Below, one piece after another: positions 38,807 through 48,531 of a DNA stretch of 64,000 bases. The notes beneath the pieces were generated by a model. The model was not told the origin of the DNA. It did no database searches and saw only the letters and a list, made by a program, of their open reading frames with translations. Position 1 is the stretch's first letter; each line of letters begins with the position of its first letter. The stretch lies in contig JARBUD010000006.1 in the NCBI GenBank assembly GCA_029239875.1, positions 84,657-148,656 of the forward strand, in the 5' to 3' direction. The DNA comes from Xanthobacteraceae bacterium (lineage in GTDB: Bacteria; Pseudomonadota; Alphaproteobacteria; Rhizobiales; Xanthobacteraceae). Made by a program: the position numbers and the translations under genes.

Positions 38807-39907
38807 TCAGCCTCTCGGATTCTGGTAGAGCGGCTGCGCAAAGTCGTCGCGCGGCATGCGCGCCACCCTCGCTGCGAGCGCGCTTTGCATCCACGCTCCC
38901 GGTGCGTCGTTCTGGATCGGCAGTGGAGTGCCGATCGTCTGCGGGCGATGCTGGGTGCCCCAGTAGGCACTCACCTCGTGCTCGGCCTCGCCGTGTTCGG
39001 CCCGCAGCCGGACCTCTTCGCGCCAGAACAGGCGGTCGCGGAGCGGATCGGTGCCATAGGTCGATAGCCGGCACAGCGTCTGGCCCATCGCGGTCGGCTG
39101 CAGGGTCACGATCGCGGTGCTGCGCTTGGTCGCGATAAGCACCAGGTTGGGGAATAGCCAGGCCACCCGCGCCGAAGTGCCGTCGGAGAGGGTAGTGTCG
39201 GCCAGCATCCAGAGATCGCTCTGCGTGTGCGCCTGTGCGCCGGCGGCGAGGGCCTGGCCCATGAGCTTCCAGTTCGCCGCGTATTCGAGCCACACCTCTC
39301 CAGACCAGGCGGGCTTGTGGTTGCCGAAGAACCCGCCCATGCGGCCGAGCAGCGCCAGTTCGTCGCCCGGCCAAGAGGGGGTAACGTCCAGATTGACGAA
39401 GATCAGCGGTCCCCAGCTCTGCACATGGGTGGTGAGCAGCCGTTCGGGGCGCAGGCCCAGATATTGGTGCATCGCGGGCGTGCCGTCGCCGAGCTCGCTC
39501 GCCGGAATGGCGCTCCGGTCACGGCTGTAGCCGCAGGACGTGAAGGAGCATTTGGTCTTCGCGCCGGTCTGGCATTGCAGCGGCACGGCGCGGCATCCGC
39601 CGTGCTGGGCCTTGTTGAAGCGCGCCACGATGCCGTTATCGGTACGCTGCACATGGATGCCGTGGGTGCCCACGGTGAAGGGGAGAAGGTCGCCCTTGCC
39701 CGCAATGGCCTCATGCGCGCCGATGCAGATCCAGTCGCGGGTCCAGACGGCCTCGTCCTCCAATTGGCTGAAGCGCAGCGAACGGAAGGCGACGGGCGGC
39801 AGCACCCGCGCTTCAGGCGCCAGCGCGTCCGCATAGAAGGCGGGGTCGGCGAGGTCGAGGCCCTCGTCCCGGTAGCCGAGATCGCGTCTGTGTGTCATGT
39901 CCGGCAT
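38807..39907 (-). CDS. Rieske-type ring-hydroxylating oxygenase alpha-subunit-like protein with degenerate metal ligands
   Basis: RHO-like order: WICIGAHEAI, FNKAQHGGCRAVPLQC...KCSFTSCGYSRD, LIFVNLD, YAANWKL; canonical CxH/CxxH and His-His-Asp sites not intact. Confidence 0.65.
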   Translation of the reverse strand: MPDMTHRRDLGYRDEGLDLADPAFYADALAPEARVLPPVAFRSLRFSQLEDEAVWTRDWICIGAHEAIAGKGDLLPFTVGTHGIHVQRTDNGIVARFNKAQHGGCRAVPLQCQTGAKTKCSFTSCGYSRDRSAIPASELGDGTPAMHQYLGLRPERLLTTHVQSWGPLIFVNLDVTPSWPGDELALLGRMGGFFGNHKPAWSGEVWLEYAANWKLMGQALAAGAQAHTQSDLWMLADTTLSDGTSARVAWLFPNLVLIATKRSTAIVTLQPTAMGQTLCRLSTYGTDPLRDRLFWREEVRLRAEHGEAEHEVSAYWGTQHRPQTIGTPLPIQNDAPGAWMQSALAARVARMPRDDFAQPLYQNPRG

Positions 39908-39968
39908 CCTGCGAGGGGAAGCCGGCGCCCGCGCATAGCCGCGCGCGCCGGATATCCGATCGGCAGCC

Positions 39969-42365
39969 TCAGGAGGCTGCGGCGAGCGCCGGCGACTCGT
40001 AGTCGGCGCGCCCGCGGTGCTTGACCGCCTCCGCCGGGGCCGGCGGCAGCGGCCCGTCCATCGAGAACCGGTCGAGCACGTTCTTCACCAGGGTCGAGAC
40101 GTTGTTCTTGCCTTCGTTCCACGGCAGGGAGCCGCAGAAGGCGATCGACGAGAAGGCGAAGCACGCACCGCCGTTCGGCGTCTCGTGGAAGGCGATGTCG
40201 CCGCGCACGCGCGGGTGGACGGTGCCGTCGAGGCCTTGCTGGTTGAAGCCGAAATCCTCCATCACCAGCAGGTAGGCTTCCGTGTGCCGGCCCGCCGAGG
40301 TCGCGACGGCAAGCGTGTGGGGCGGCGAGCCGAGCGTGACATCGACGATGTCGAGCTCGAGGCCGGCGCAGCCGCCGCCGACGAGGCCGAAATTGCCGAT
40401 CGGCTCGTCATAGGAGATGCCTTCGAAGGCCCACGCCACACGCGGATCAAGGCTGTCCGGCGTCCGGCTGTAATAGGTCGAGATGTCGAAGCCTTCGTTG
40501 GTCATGCCGACGCCGGCGACCGAATAGAGCGAGCGGCCGCGGTAGCGCCACATGCCGCCGAGCTCGCCCGTGCCTTGGTGGTAGTATTCGCCCGGGTCGG
40601 CGCGCCAAGTGCGGATGCCAGACTCGCAGCGCCGCATCTCGGTGACGACGCCCCGGCCGAGGTCGTCATAGGCGGGATGATAGGAGTGGACCCAGTACCA
40701 AGCGTCCGCGCCCATATACATCAGGCGTCCGCCGCGCTGCGTGTAGTTGTGCAGGGCGTCGAGCTGGGTGCCCGAATTGTGCTCGGGGTGCGAGCCGGTG
40801 ATGATGACGTTGTAGTTCTCCAGCCGGGCGAGACCGTCATAGGTGACGTCCTCGTCGGTGATCACGTCGTATTCGTACCCCATCGTCTCCAGCCAGTAGA
40901 TCAGATGCAGGTCGGCCGGGTATTGCCACGGCGCCTGGGCAAGGAAGTGGTCGTATTTCGGCCGGATCGACAGGATCGGACGCAGCCGCGACGACAGGCA
41001 GATGCCCGAGCCGTCGGTGTGGGTGTCGTAGATCGAGCCGCCATATTCCCGGTGTTCGGCAAGGAACATGTTCTGGTGCTGCATGATCGGCACGCGGTAG
41101 ACGAACAGCTCGGCCCCACCGGCGTTACAGGCCACGTGCTCGTTGGCATAGGCCATGTAGCTGATCGTCGGCACCATCACGGCGATCTTGGACTGCTCCT
41201 GACCGATCCGCGGCACGATCCAGAACGGGATGTAGTCCTCGTCGCCGTCCGAGGTCGTCAGCTTGAGCGCGTAGAAGCGGCTCTTGATCTCGGCCGGCAC
41301 CGTCCATTCGACATCCACACCCCAGCGGGCATTGTCGACGTCGTCGTCGTGGAAATGGATGGCACCATATTCCTTCTTGGCATGCTTCCAGTCGAAGTTC
41401 TCGCCGGCCCAGTTGTAGCCGGTGAGCGCCCGGGTCGGGCAGTTCACCAGCGTGGCGTCGAAGCGGTACGGGCCGTTGTCCTTGGCGACGATGGTGCTGA
41501 TGCCGTCCCAGAAGTCCCAGGCGGCGACGATGAGCGCGGAGAGCTCGCCGGTCGGGCCGGAATTGCGGCGCTCGGTGAGGCCGGGCTGCGCGCCGCCCTT
41601 CATCTGCTCGATCTCGAAGCGGCTCAGCGCCTTCTTGACGATGCGCGGGCTGTCGATCTTGCCGTTGTACTTGCCGGTGAACCAGACGCCGGCGGGAAGC
41701 GAGGAGGCGCCGAGCGGATCGTCGCTGATCTTCTCGACATAGGCGGCAAGTGCGACCGGCGCGGCGGTGTGGATGATCTTCGTCTTGATCGTGGCCTTCA
41801 CCGGCTCGATCACGGGGTCGAGCGCATAGACGATCAGCGGCTCATGATAGAGCACGGCCTCGCCAGTCGCCGCATCGAAGCTGGCGGCGACGAAGTGCCA
41901 GGCATGATCGCGGACCGGCACGCCGGTGGTGATCTTGTGCTCGTTGATGCGCAGCTCGACGAAGCCGTCTTCATTGATGAAGAGGCCATAGCCCTTGCCG
42001 TCCATCCACTTGGTGACGAGGCCCTGCGCGCCGTGCTTCCAATAGCGGGGATGCGTCTTCGGCGTGGTCGGCCAGATGTGGCACTGGAGCGTGAAGCTCT
42101 CGACATGAAGCTGCGGCGCATCCTCGACATATCCGTAGGATCCGCCATGGATGATCTGCTTGCGTCCCTTGTAGGTTCCGGCGCAATCCGCCGTGACGGG
42201 CTTCTCGATGAAGCCCGGTCCGCGAGGATTGGTGTCGCCATTGATCATCTGCACGACCTCGGCCTTGAACTCGGCCGGACCGTCGCAATTGACGTAGAAC
42301 TTGATCGTGTCGCCCGGATGGACGCCAAACTTGTCGGCGTAGCCTGTCAGCCGCATGGCGCACAT
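39969..42365 (-). CDS. N,N-dimethylformamidase large (beta) subunit-like protein
   Basis: GYADKFGVHPGDTIKFYV, INGDTNPRGPGF, YIPFWIVPR, SYMAYANEHV, SIYDTHTDGSGI, YPADLHLIYWLETMGYEYDVITDEDV, TGSHPEH, all as recalled for DMFase beta subunit. Confidence 0.8.
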   Translation of the reverse strand: MCAMRLTGYADKFGVHPGDTIKFYVNCDGPAEFKAEVVQMINGDTNPRGPGFIEKPVTADCAGTYKGRKQIIHGGSYGYVEDAPQLHVESFTLQCHIWPTTPKTHPRYWKHGAQGLVTKWMDGKGYGLFINEDGFVELRINEHKITTGVPVRDHAWHFVAASFDAATGEAVLYHEPLIVYALDPVIEPVKATIKTKIIHTAAPVALAAYVEKISDDPLGASSLPAGVWFTGKYNGKIDSPRIVKKALSRFEIEQMKGGAQPGLTERRNSGPTGELSALIVAAWDFWDGISTIVAKDNGPYRFDATLVNCPTRALTGYNWAGENFDWKHAKKEYGAIHFHDDDVDNARWGVDVEWTVPAEIKSRFYALKLTTSDGDEDYIPFWIVPRIGQEQSKIAVMVPTISYMAYANEHVACNAGGAELFVYRVPIMQHQNMFLAEHREYGGSIYDTHTDGSGICLSSRLRPILSIRPKYDHFLAQAPWQYPADLHLIYWLETMGYEYDVITDEDVTYDGLARLENYNVIITGSHPEHNSGTQLDALHNYTQRGGRLMYMGADAWYWVHSYHPAYDDLGRGVVTEMRRCESGIRTWRADPGEYYHQGTGELGGMWRYRGRSLYSVAGVGMTNEGFDISTYYSRTPDSLDPRVAWAFEGISYDEPIGNFGLVGGGCAGLELDIVDVTLGSPPHTLAVATSAGRHTEAYLLVMEDFGFNQQGLDGTVHPRVRGDIAFHETPNGGACFAFSSIAFCGSLPWNEGKNNVSTLVKNVLDRFSMDGPLPPAPAEAVKHRGRADYESPALAAAS

Positions 42366-42488
42366 GTCTCGATTCTCCCAAATGATGCGAGGTTCAGGCA
42401 CGCCGATCCCGTTCGCGGCCCGGGAGGGGCGCGCGTTCGGACGCTGTGCTGAGGCGAAGCTAGATGTGTCGGGCGGAGCGCCGGACGA

Positions 42489-42935
42489 TCAGGTAACGGG
42501 CCAGTTGTCGTCCCGATGCTTCCAGCCTTCCTGGAAGTGTTCGGGCATGCCGGCGGTCTCGGGCAGTTCGTCAAGACGCATCAGGAAGATGTCGTGCTGG
42601 ATTTCCTGCTCGCATGTATAGATCTTGTCGTTGACGAACTCCGGCGGGACCCCGCGGATGCCGGACAGGCGCCCGATGCGCCATTCGGCATCGACCTTGG
42701 TGCAGATCACGATCAGTTTGCCCTTCGGGGATTCCCCGCGCATGCGCAGCAGCACGCGGCGCAGGTCCGGATGCTCATGAACGCCGCCGGTGACCACGGT
42801 GGTGTCGCCGGGCGTGGCGCATTTGAGCACGGAGAAGCCGGCGACCCCCTTCATGGAATCGACGCACTCGCGGTGCTCCTGGATCATGGCCTCGCGCTCG
42901 GGCGTGCCCTTCTTCGGGATCGGTATCATCGCCAT
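42489..42935 (-). CDS. Divergent DMFase small-subunit-like protein
   Basis: 148 aa; HEHPDLRRVLLRMRG...EWRIGRLSGIRGVPPE...EIQHDIFLMRLDELPE resembles the DMFase small-subunit core; directly upstream of the large-subunit gene. Confidence 0.6.
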   Translation of the reverse strand: MAMIPIPKKGTPEREAMIQEHRECVDSMKGVAGFSVLKCATPGDTTVVTGGVHEHPDLRRVLLRMRGESPKGKLIVICTKVDAEWRIGRLSGIRGVPPEFVNDKIYTCEQEIQHDIFLMRLDELPETAGMPEHFQEGWKHRDDNWPVT

Positions 42936-43110
42936 TGTTCTCCGCTGTGATCGAAGAAATTCTGCCGACCGTCATGTGTATTCATGACGATCCATCTCGG
43001 TGGCCAGAATAAGAGGGGATCAGACCCGACGACCCCCTGTTTAGAAACTTACTTAATCTAGACATTTCGTCAAGGCGATACGTCGCCCTGTCGATTTATA
43101 TTTCTATCGT

Positions 43111-43815
43111 CTAGATAGTCATGTGCCGTTCGATCAGTTCATCGGTCATTTCCGACATCGGCCCGCGCGCGACGACCCGGCCGTTATCGACCATCAGAAA
43201 GGCGTTGCCGAGCTTGCGGGCGACCTTGATGTGCTGCTCGGTCACGATTAGGCTGATGCCGAGCTCGCGGTTGAGCATCATCAGAATCTCACCGATCTCG
43301 TGGACGATGTTCGGCTGGATGCCCTCGGTCGGTTCGTCGAGCAGCAGGATCTGCGGATTGACCGCGAGCGCGCGGGCGATGGCGAGCTGCTGCTTCTGTC
43401 CGCCCGACAGGAGGCCGGCGCGGCGATCGAGGTTTTCCTTGAGATAGGGGAAGATCCGCAGACAGATCTCCGGGATCTCGCCGGCCTTGTCGGCACGTGC
43501 GAAGGTACCGAGCAGGATGTTCTCCCGCACCGTGAAGTTGGAGAGGATGCCGCGCCCTTGCGGCACATAGCCCAGCCCATATTTGGCGCGCACATAGGTG
43601 GGCTGTCCGCTCAGCTCGACGCCGTTGATGCGGATGGCGCCGACCGAGCGGTCGGTCAGCCCCATGATGGTGCGCATCAGTGTCGTCTTGCCGACGCCGT
43701 TCCGGCCGAGCACGCACAGGCACTGACCCTTCTCCATCTCGAAGGAGAAATCCTTCAGGATGCGGGTCCCGCCATAGTAGGACGTGACGTTGTCGAAGCT
43801 GAGCAATGCGCTCAT
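43111..43815 (-). CDS. urtE: Urea/short-chain amide ABC transporter ATP-binding protein (UrtE-like)
   Basis: LGRNGVGKTTLMRTIMGL, LSGGQKQQLAIARALAVNPQILLLDEPTEGIQPNIV. Confidence 0.9.
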   Translation of the reverse strand: MSALLSFDNVTSYYGGTRILKDFSFEMEKGQCLCVLGRNGVGKTTLMRTIMGLTDRSVGAIRINGVELSGQPTYVRAKYGLGYVPQGRGILSNFTVRENILLGTFARADKAGEIPEICLRIFPYLKENLDRRAGLLSGGQKQQLAIARALAVNPQILLLDEPTEGIQPNIVHEIGEILMMLNRELGISLIVTEQHIKVARKLGNAFLMVDNGRVVARGPMSEMTDELIERHMTI

Positions 43816-44570
43816 ACGGCCTCCTGCTCACCGAGATAGACGTCCCGAACCCGCCGGTCGGCTTCGATCTCCTGGATCGAGCCCTGCGCGAGCAGCGATC
43901 CCATGTGCATGACCACGACGACGTCCGCGATATTGCGGACGAAGCCCATGTCGTGCTCGACCACCAGCAGCGTCGCGGATTTGCGCAGTTCCTTGAAGAT
44001 CCGCGTGGCCTTCTCGATCTCGCCTTCGGTCATGCCGGCGATCGGCTCGTCCATCAGCAGCAGCCGCGGCTCCTGCATCAGCACCATGCCGATCTCCAGC
44101 CATTGGGTCTCGCCATGGGAGAGGATGCCGGCGCGCTCCTTCAGCCGGTCGGTGAGGCCGGCGAGGGTCGCGACTTCGTCGAGCTTCTGCTTCAGTCCCT
44201 CCTTGCGGAACTTGAACAGGTTGCGGAACGGATTGGTCTGGCGGCTGTAGGCCACCTCGAGGTTCTGCTCCACGGTCATGTCGCGCAGCACGGCCGGCAC
44301 CTGGAACTTGCGGCCGATGCCGGCGCGGGCAATCAGATGCTCGTGCTTGGCGGTGATGTCGTCATTGGCGAACAGGATGGTGCCGGAGGTCGGCTTGATG
44401 CGCCCGGTGATGAGATCCATCGTCGTGGTCTTGCCGGCGCCGTTCGGCCCGACCAGGCAGCATATGGTGCCCTCGACGACTTCCATGCTGAAGTCGTTGA
44501 TGACCTTCGTGGCGTCGAAGCTCTTCGACAGATTGCGTATTTCGAGAAGACCGGACATGAGGTCCCTCAC
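43812..44570 (-). CDS. urtD: Urea/short-chain amide ABC transporter ATP-binding protein (UrtD-like)
   Basis: VGPNGAGKTTTMDLITGR, LSHGETQWLEIGMVLMQEPRLLLMDEPIAGMTEGE. Confidence 0.9.
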   Translation of the reverse strand: MRDLMSGLLEIRNLSKSFDATKVINDFSMEVVEGTICCLVGPNGAGKTTTMDLITGRIKPTSGTILFANDDITAKHEHLIARAGIGRKFQVPAVLRDMTVEQNLEVAYSRQTNPFRNLFKFRKEGLKQKLDEVATLAGLTDRLKERAGILSHGETQWLEIGMVLMQEPRLLLMDEPIAGMTEGEIEKATRIFKELRKSATLLVVEHDMGFVRNIADVVVVMHMGSLLAQGSIQEIEADRRVRDVYLGEQEAV

Positions 44571-45667
44571 TCGGCCGGCATGGGCCTGCCGCCGTCAGGC
44601 GCAGGCGAGGAGGTCGGGCGGCGCCGTTCGAACAGGCCCAGCCCCGCCTCGACGAGGCTGGCGAGGCCGTTCGGCAGGAAGCGCACGACGACGATGAAGA
44701 AGCCGCCGAGGATCAGCAGCCAGGTCGCGAGGAAAGTGTCGCCGAGATAGCTCTGCGCGCCCTGGATGATGAAGGCCCCGAGGATGGAGCCGAGCAGCGA
44801 ATAGCGCCCGCCGATCGCCGCCCAGATCACCATGGAGAGGCTGAAGCTGACATCCAGCTGGGCCGGCGACACATACTGCACCAGCATGACCCAGCAGCAG
44901 CCCGCCAGCGCCGCGATCAGGCCGGAAATGGTGTAGATCACCGTCTCGTAGCCGGCGACGCTGTAGCCGAGGAAGCGCACGCGCTCGCTGTCGTCGCGGA
45001 TCGCCTGGGTGACGAGACCGAAGGAACTCTGAGTGATGAGCTTGGCCACGACCGTGGCGCCGGCCAGCAGGCAGAGCACGACCCAGTAGGCGGTCGGGCT
45101 GTAGGGATCGACCTCCACGCCGGCGAACTGGAAGGACGATGGGGGCGTCAGCCCGTTGACGCCGCCCGTATAGGGCTGCCGGTCGAGAATGATGGTGTAG
45201 AAGGCCGACAGCATGGCCAGCGTCATGATGGCGAAGAACGGGCCGGAGACGCGTGCGCGGAACATGATGCCGCCGAACGCGGCGCAGAACAGGGTCGGCA
45301 CCGCGACGGCCAGCAGCAGCCCGAGCGCCGCGCTCTGGAACGGCTGCCAGAACAGGGGCAGGTGATCGAGGCTGTTGTTCAGCATGAACGGCGGGATCGG
45401 ATTGGATTCCGTCTGGCTCTGCATCTGCATGGTCATCGCCATGCCGTAGGCGCCGAGGCCGAACGCGATGCCCTGGCCGAGGTTCAGGATGCCGCCGAAG
45501 CCCCAGCACAGGCTGATCGAAAGCGCCAGCATGCCGTAGACGCCATAGGTGGCGAGCTGGTTTAGCAGGAAGCTGTCGCTCACCGTCATCGGAATGATCG
45601 TCAGCGCCGCGAAGAACACGACATAGACGATCCATTGCGCGAGCTTGTTGTGATAGAGATTGCCCAT
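44567..45667 (-). CDS. urtC: Urea/short-chain amide ABC transporter permease (UrtC-like)
   Basis: 366 aa multi-TM; SLCWGFGGILNLGQGIAFGLGAYGMAM. Confidence 0.88.
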   Translation of the reverse strand: MGNLYHNKLAQWIVYVVFFAALTIIPMTVSDSFLLNQLATYGVYGMLALSISLCWGFGGILNLGQGIAFGLGAYGMAMTMQMQSQTESNPIPPFMLNNSLDHLPLFWQPFQSAALGLLLAVAVPTLFCAAFGGIMFRARVSGPFFAIMTLAMLSAFYTIILDRQPYTGGVNGLTPPSSFQFAGVEVDPYSPTAYWVVLCLLAGATVVAKLITQSSFGLVTQAIRDDSERVRFLGYSVAGYETVIYTISGLIAALAGCCWVMLVQYVSPAQLDVSFSLSMVIWAAIGGRYSLLGSILGAFIIQGAQSYLGDTFLATWLLILGGFFIVVVRFLPNGLASLVEAGLGLFERRRPTSSPAPDGGRPMPAE

Positions 45668-45712
45668 GGTCTCAGAACCGTCCTGACGGGGCGTTGCTGA
45701 CGAGGGCGACGC

Positions 45713-46588
45713 TCATCGCCGGGCTCCCGCCTGTGCGAACAGGCCTTGCGGGCGAAACCGCAGGAAGACCACGATCAGCACGAAGATGATGAAGCGGGCG
45801 AGCGTGTCGTTGGTGAAGAAGGCGAAGACCGACTGCAGCTCGCCGGTCACGCCGCTCGCCACCACGCTGCCCGCCAGCGAGCCGCCGCCGACGACCACCA
45901 TGAGGAACGCCTGCACGACATAGCTCGCCCCCATTGTGGGCAGCACGATCGCCAGCACGCCGAAGAGCGCCCCGGCAACGCCGGCCAGCCCGGCGCCGAG
46001 CGCGAAGGTCATCATGTAGATGCGGCTGGAATTGATGCCGAAGGACGCCGCCATCTCCTTGTCCTGCATGACCGCACGCACCTGGATGCCGAAGCGCGTC
46101 TTGTAGAACAGCAGCCACAGCGCCAGGACCAGCAATGCGGTGACCAGCAGAACGACGATGCGGAACACCGAGAGGGACACGGAGCCGAGCATCACGTTGC
46201 TCTGGAAGATTTCCGGAACCGCGAGATATTTCGGGTCGCTGCCGAAGATCAGACGGACGCCCTGCATCAGCACCAGCGAGACGCCATAGGTCGCCAGCAG
46301 CGTGTCGAGCGGGCGCTTGTAGAGATAGCGGATCAGGCCACGCTCCAGCGCCAACCCGACCAGGGCGACGATGACGAAGGAGACCGGCAGGCACAGGAGA
46401 TAGGGCACGCCGAGATAGAACTGCAGCATGTAGGAGCTATAGGCTCCGAGCATGATCAGTTCGCCATGCGCCATGTTGATGACGCCGGCCGTGCCGTAGA
46501 TGATCGTCAAGCCCAGCGCGGCGATCAGCCAGATGCTGGCAATGCTCACACCGAGGATGAGCGCATTCAGGAGCGAACCCAGATCCAT
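45713..46588 (-). CDS. urtB: Urea/short-chain amide ABC transporter permease (UrtB-like)
   Basis: 291 aa; IYGTAGVINMAHGELIMLGAYSSYML, LIRYLYKRPLDTLLATYGVSLVLMQ. Confidence 0.88.
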   Translation of the reverse strand: MDLGSLLNALILGVSIASIWLIAALGLTIIYGTAGVINMAHGELIMLGAYSSYMLQFYLGVPYLLCLPVSFVIVALVGLALERGLIRYLYKRPLDTLLATYGVSLVLMQGVRLIFGSDPKYLAVPEIFQSNVMLGSVSLSVFRIVVLLVTALLVLALWLLFYKTRFGIQVRAVMQDKEMAASFGINSSRIYMMTFALGAGLAGVAGALFGVLAIVLPTMGASYVVQAFLMVVVGGGSLAGSVVASGVTGELQSVFAFFTNDTLARFIIFVLIVVFLRFRPQGLFAQAGARR

Positions 46589-46700
46589 CGAAACCTGTCC
46601 CTCAAGCCCAAGACCGCCGGCCGCGCGACTGGTGCGGCGCGTCCATGCGTCGATCGCGAACGGCCCCGGCGGCGCGGATGCGCCCCCGGGGCTTCTCGCG

Positions 46701-48008
46701 TCAGATGACGCTCTTGCGAATCTTGCCGTCCGGGGCCTTCAGGCCGTCCGCCGTGCACACGCCGAGGTCCGGGTAGATCGAGTAGGGATCGGGCGCGACC
46801 TGCTCGGCGGCAGCCCTGACGACCTTGAACGTGCCGTCCGCCTGGCACTGGCCGATCTTGGGCTTGAGCCAGGTGTTGAAGTTGTCCTTGTCGATCCAGA
46901 CCTGCCCTTCGGGCGACACCGCGTCCTCGATGACCAGGCCACCCGAATGATCGCGGATGGCGCGCGGCGTCACGTTCTCGAAGCCGACCTCGGCGGCCGC
47001 CTTCTCGAAGCCGGCCTTGAACACATAGGCGGAGATGTAGGTCTCCTCCATGTTGTAGTGGGTCGTGCCGTTCTTGCCGTACTTGCTCGACAGGAAGCCC
47101 TCGACGAACTTGTGGTTGGTCGGGTTGTCTAGCGTCTGGAAGTAGGGCGCGGAAAGGAAGTGGCCGGCACCGAACTCCGCGCCCATCGCGCGGGTCTCGA
47201 TCTCGCCCGTGGTGAGCGAGGCGATCGGCATGTCGTCGACCTTGAAGCCTTCCTGCTTGAACTGCTTGTGGAAAGCGATATCCGAAGCACCCACCACGGT
47301 GGAGAAGATGAAATCGGGCTTCGCGTCGCGGATCTTGTTCAGCACCGGGCCGAATTCCGAGCTGCCGAGCGGGATGTATTCCTCGCCGAGAAGCTCGCCC
47401 CCCGCCTGCTCCAGCCAGATCTTCGCGTTCTTGTTCGACTCTTTCGGCCACACATAGTTCGAGCCGACAAAGAAGACCTTCTTGCCGAAGTTCCCGACCA
47501 TGAAGGGGATCAGGTCCTTGGAATGCTGGTTGGCGAGCGGGCCGGTGCAGATGGTATTCTGCGTGCATTCCGCGCCTTCGTAGCAGGTCGGATAATAGAG
47601 CAGGTGATTGCGCTGCATGACCGTCGGCAGGATCGCCTTGCGGCTCGCCGAGGTGTAGCAGCCGAAGAGCGCGATCACCTTGTCGCGCAGGATCAGCTCC
47701 TTGGCCTTCTCCGAGTAGACGGCGAAGTCCGACTTGGCGTCGACGATCACCGGCTCCACGGGCACGCCGGCCACGCCGCCCGCCTTATTGATCTCGTCGA
47801 TCGCGTACTGCATGACGAGGGTGGAGTCCTCCTCCGGAACAGCGAGCGATCCGGTGAGCGAGAACAGCAGGCCGACCTTGATCGGTTCACCCTTCTTCAG
47901 GGTTGCGCCCCATGCTTCGCCGGAGCTGGGCAGCCAGAGATGAGGCAGGGCCACGGCAGAGGAAGCGGCAAGCGTCGTCTTCAGAATATTACGGCGTGTG
48001 ATGTTCAT
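46701..48008 (-). CDS. urtA: Urea/short-chain amide ABC transporter substrate-binding protein (UrtA/FmdD-like)
   Basis: Tat-like leader MNITRRNILKTTLAASS; IKVGLLFSLTGSLAVPEEDSTLVMQYAIDEINKAGGVAGVPVEPV, FGCYTSASRKAILP. Confidence 0.88.
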   Translation of the reverse strand: MNITRRNILKTTLAASSAVALPHLWLPSSGEAWGATLKKGEPIKVGLLFSLTGSLAVPEEDSTLVMQYAIDEINKAGGVAGVPVEPVIVDAKSDFAVYSEKAKELILRDKVIALFGCYTSASRKAILPTVMQRNHLLYYPTCYEGAECTQNTICTGPLANQHSKDLIPFMVGNFGKKVFFVGSNYVWPKESNKNAKIWLEQAGGELLGEEYIPLGSSEFGPVLNKIRDAKPDFIFSTVVGASDIAFHKQFKQEGFKVDDMPIASLTTGEIETRAMGAEFGAGHFLSAPYFQTLDNPTNHKFVEGFLSSKYGKNGTTHYNMEETYISAYVFKAGFEKAAAEVGFENVTPRAIRDHSGGLVIEDAVSPEGQVWIDKDNFNTWLKPKIGQCQADGTFKVVRAAAEQVAPDPYSIYPDLGVCTADGLKAPDGKIRKSVI

Positions 48009-48531
48009 ATCTACGACCCCTCGGGCATCGAGTGTCGAGTCGATGCCTCAGCTGTGCGCCTGGAAGTTTTGAATTTTGACTAGATTGATTGTCTAGATGC
48101 TATGTCGCTAGTTGAGACGCCGTCAACGATTTTCGCCGCAGTTATCAAATTTTCTTTCGAGGATTAAAAACTGCCCGCATTCGAAGCAAACGCGCGGTCA
48201 ATGACTGTGCAGAAAGCCTTGATTGCAGGCGAATTTGCAGGGGTCTGGCCCGATTGTGGCGTCAGGTGCATTTCCGCAGGCTGGACTCGCCCGGCGCGGC
48301 ACATCGACCACGGTATCTGCGGCGATGGACACGCCTGATCTAGAAATCTCGTCGAGGTACGCGAAATTGATGAGACCGCGCGGCGTCATTCCGCTAGAGT
48401 ATTTTTTCACGCCCCCTTTTAAAGATGGCGCAATCGTGACAGAAGGGAATATGCAGGTACGCTGAAACAGCTGACGCTCGATCGCGTCGGGAGGCGTCGA
48501 TCACCGTCGGAAGCAGCGATCGCGTGGCCAT

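Noticed and set aside
40017-42452. 811-aa plus-strand ORF opposite the DMFase-like gene
   Set aside because: Antisense artefact of high-GC coding sequence; composition (RRR, GDE, VDR runs) is not protein-like and the minus strand has clear homology
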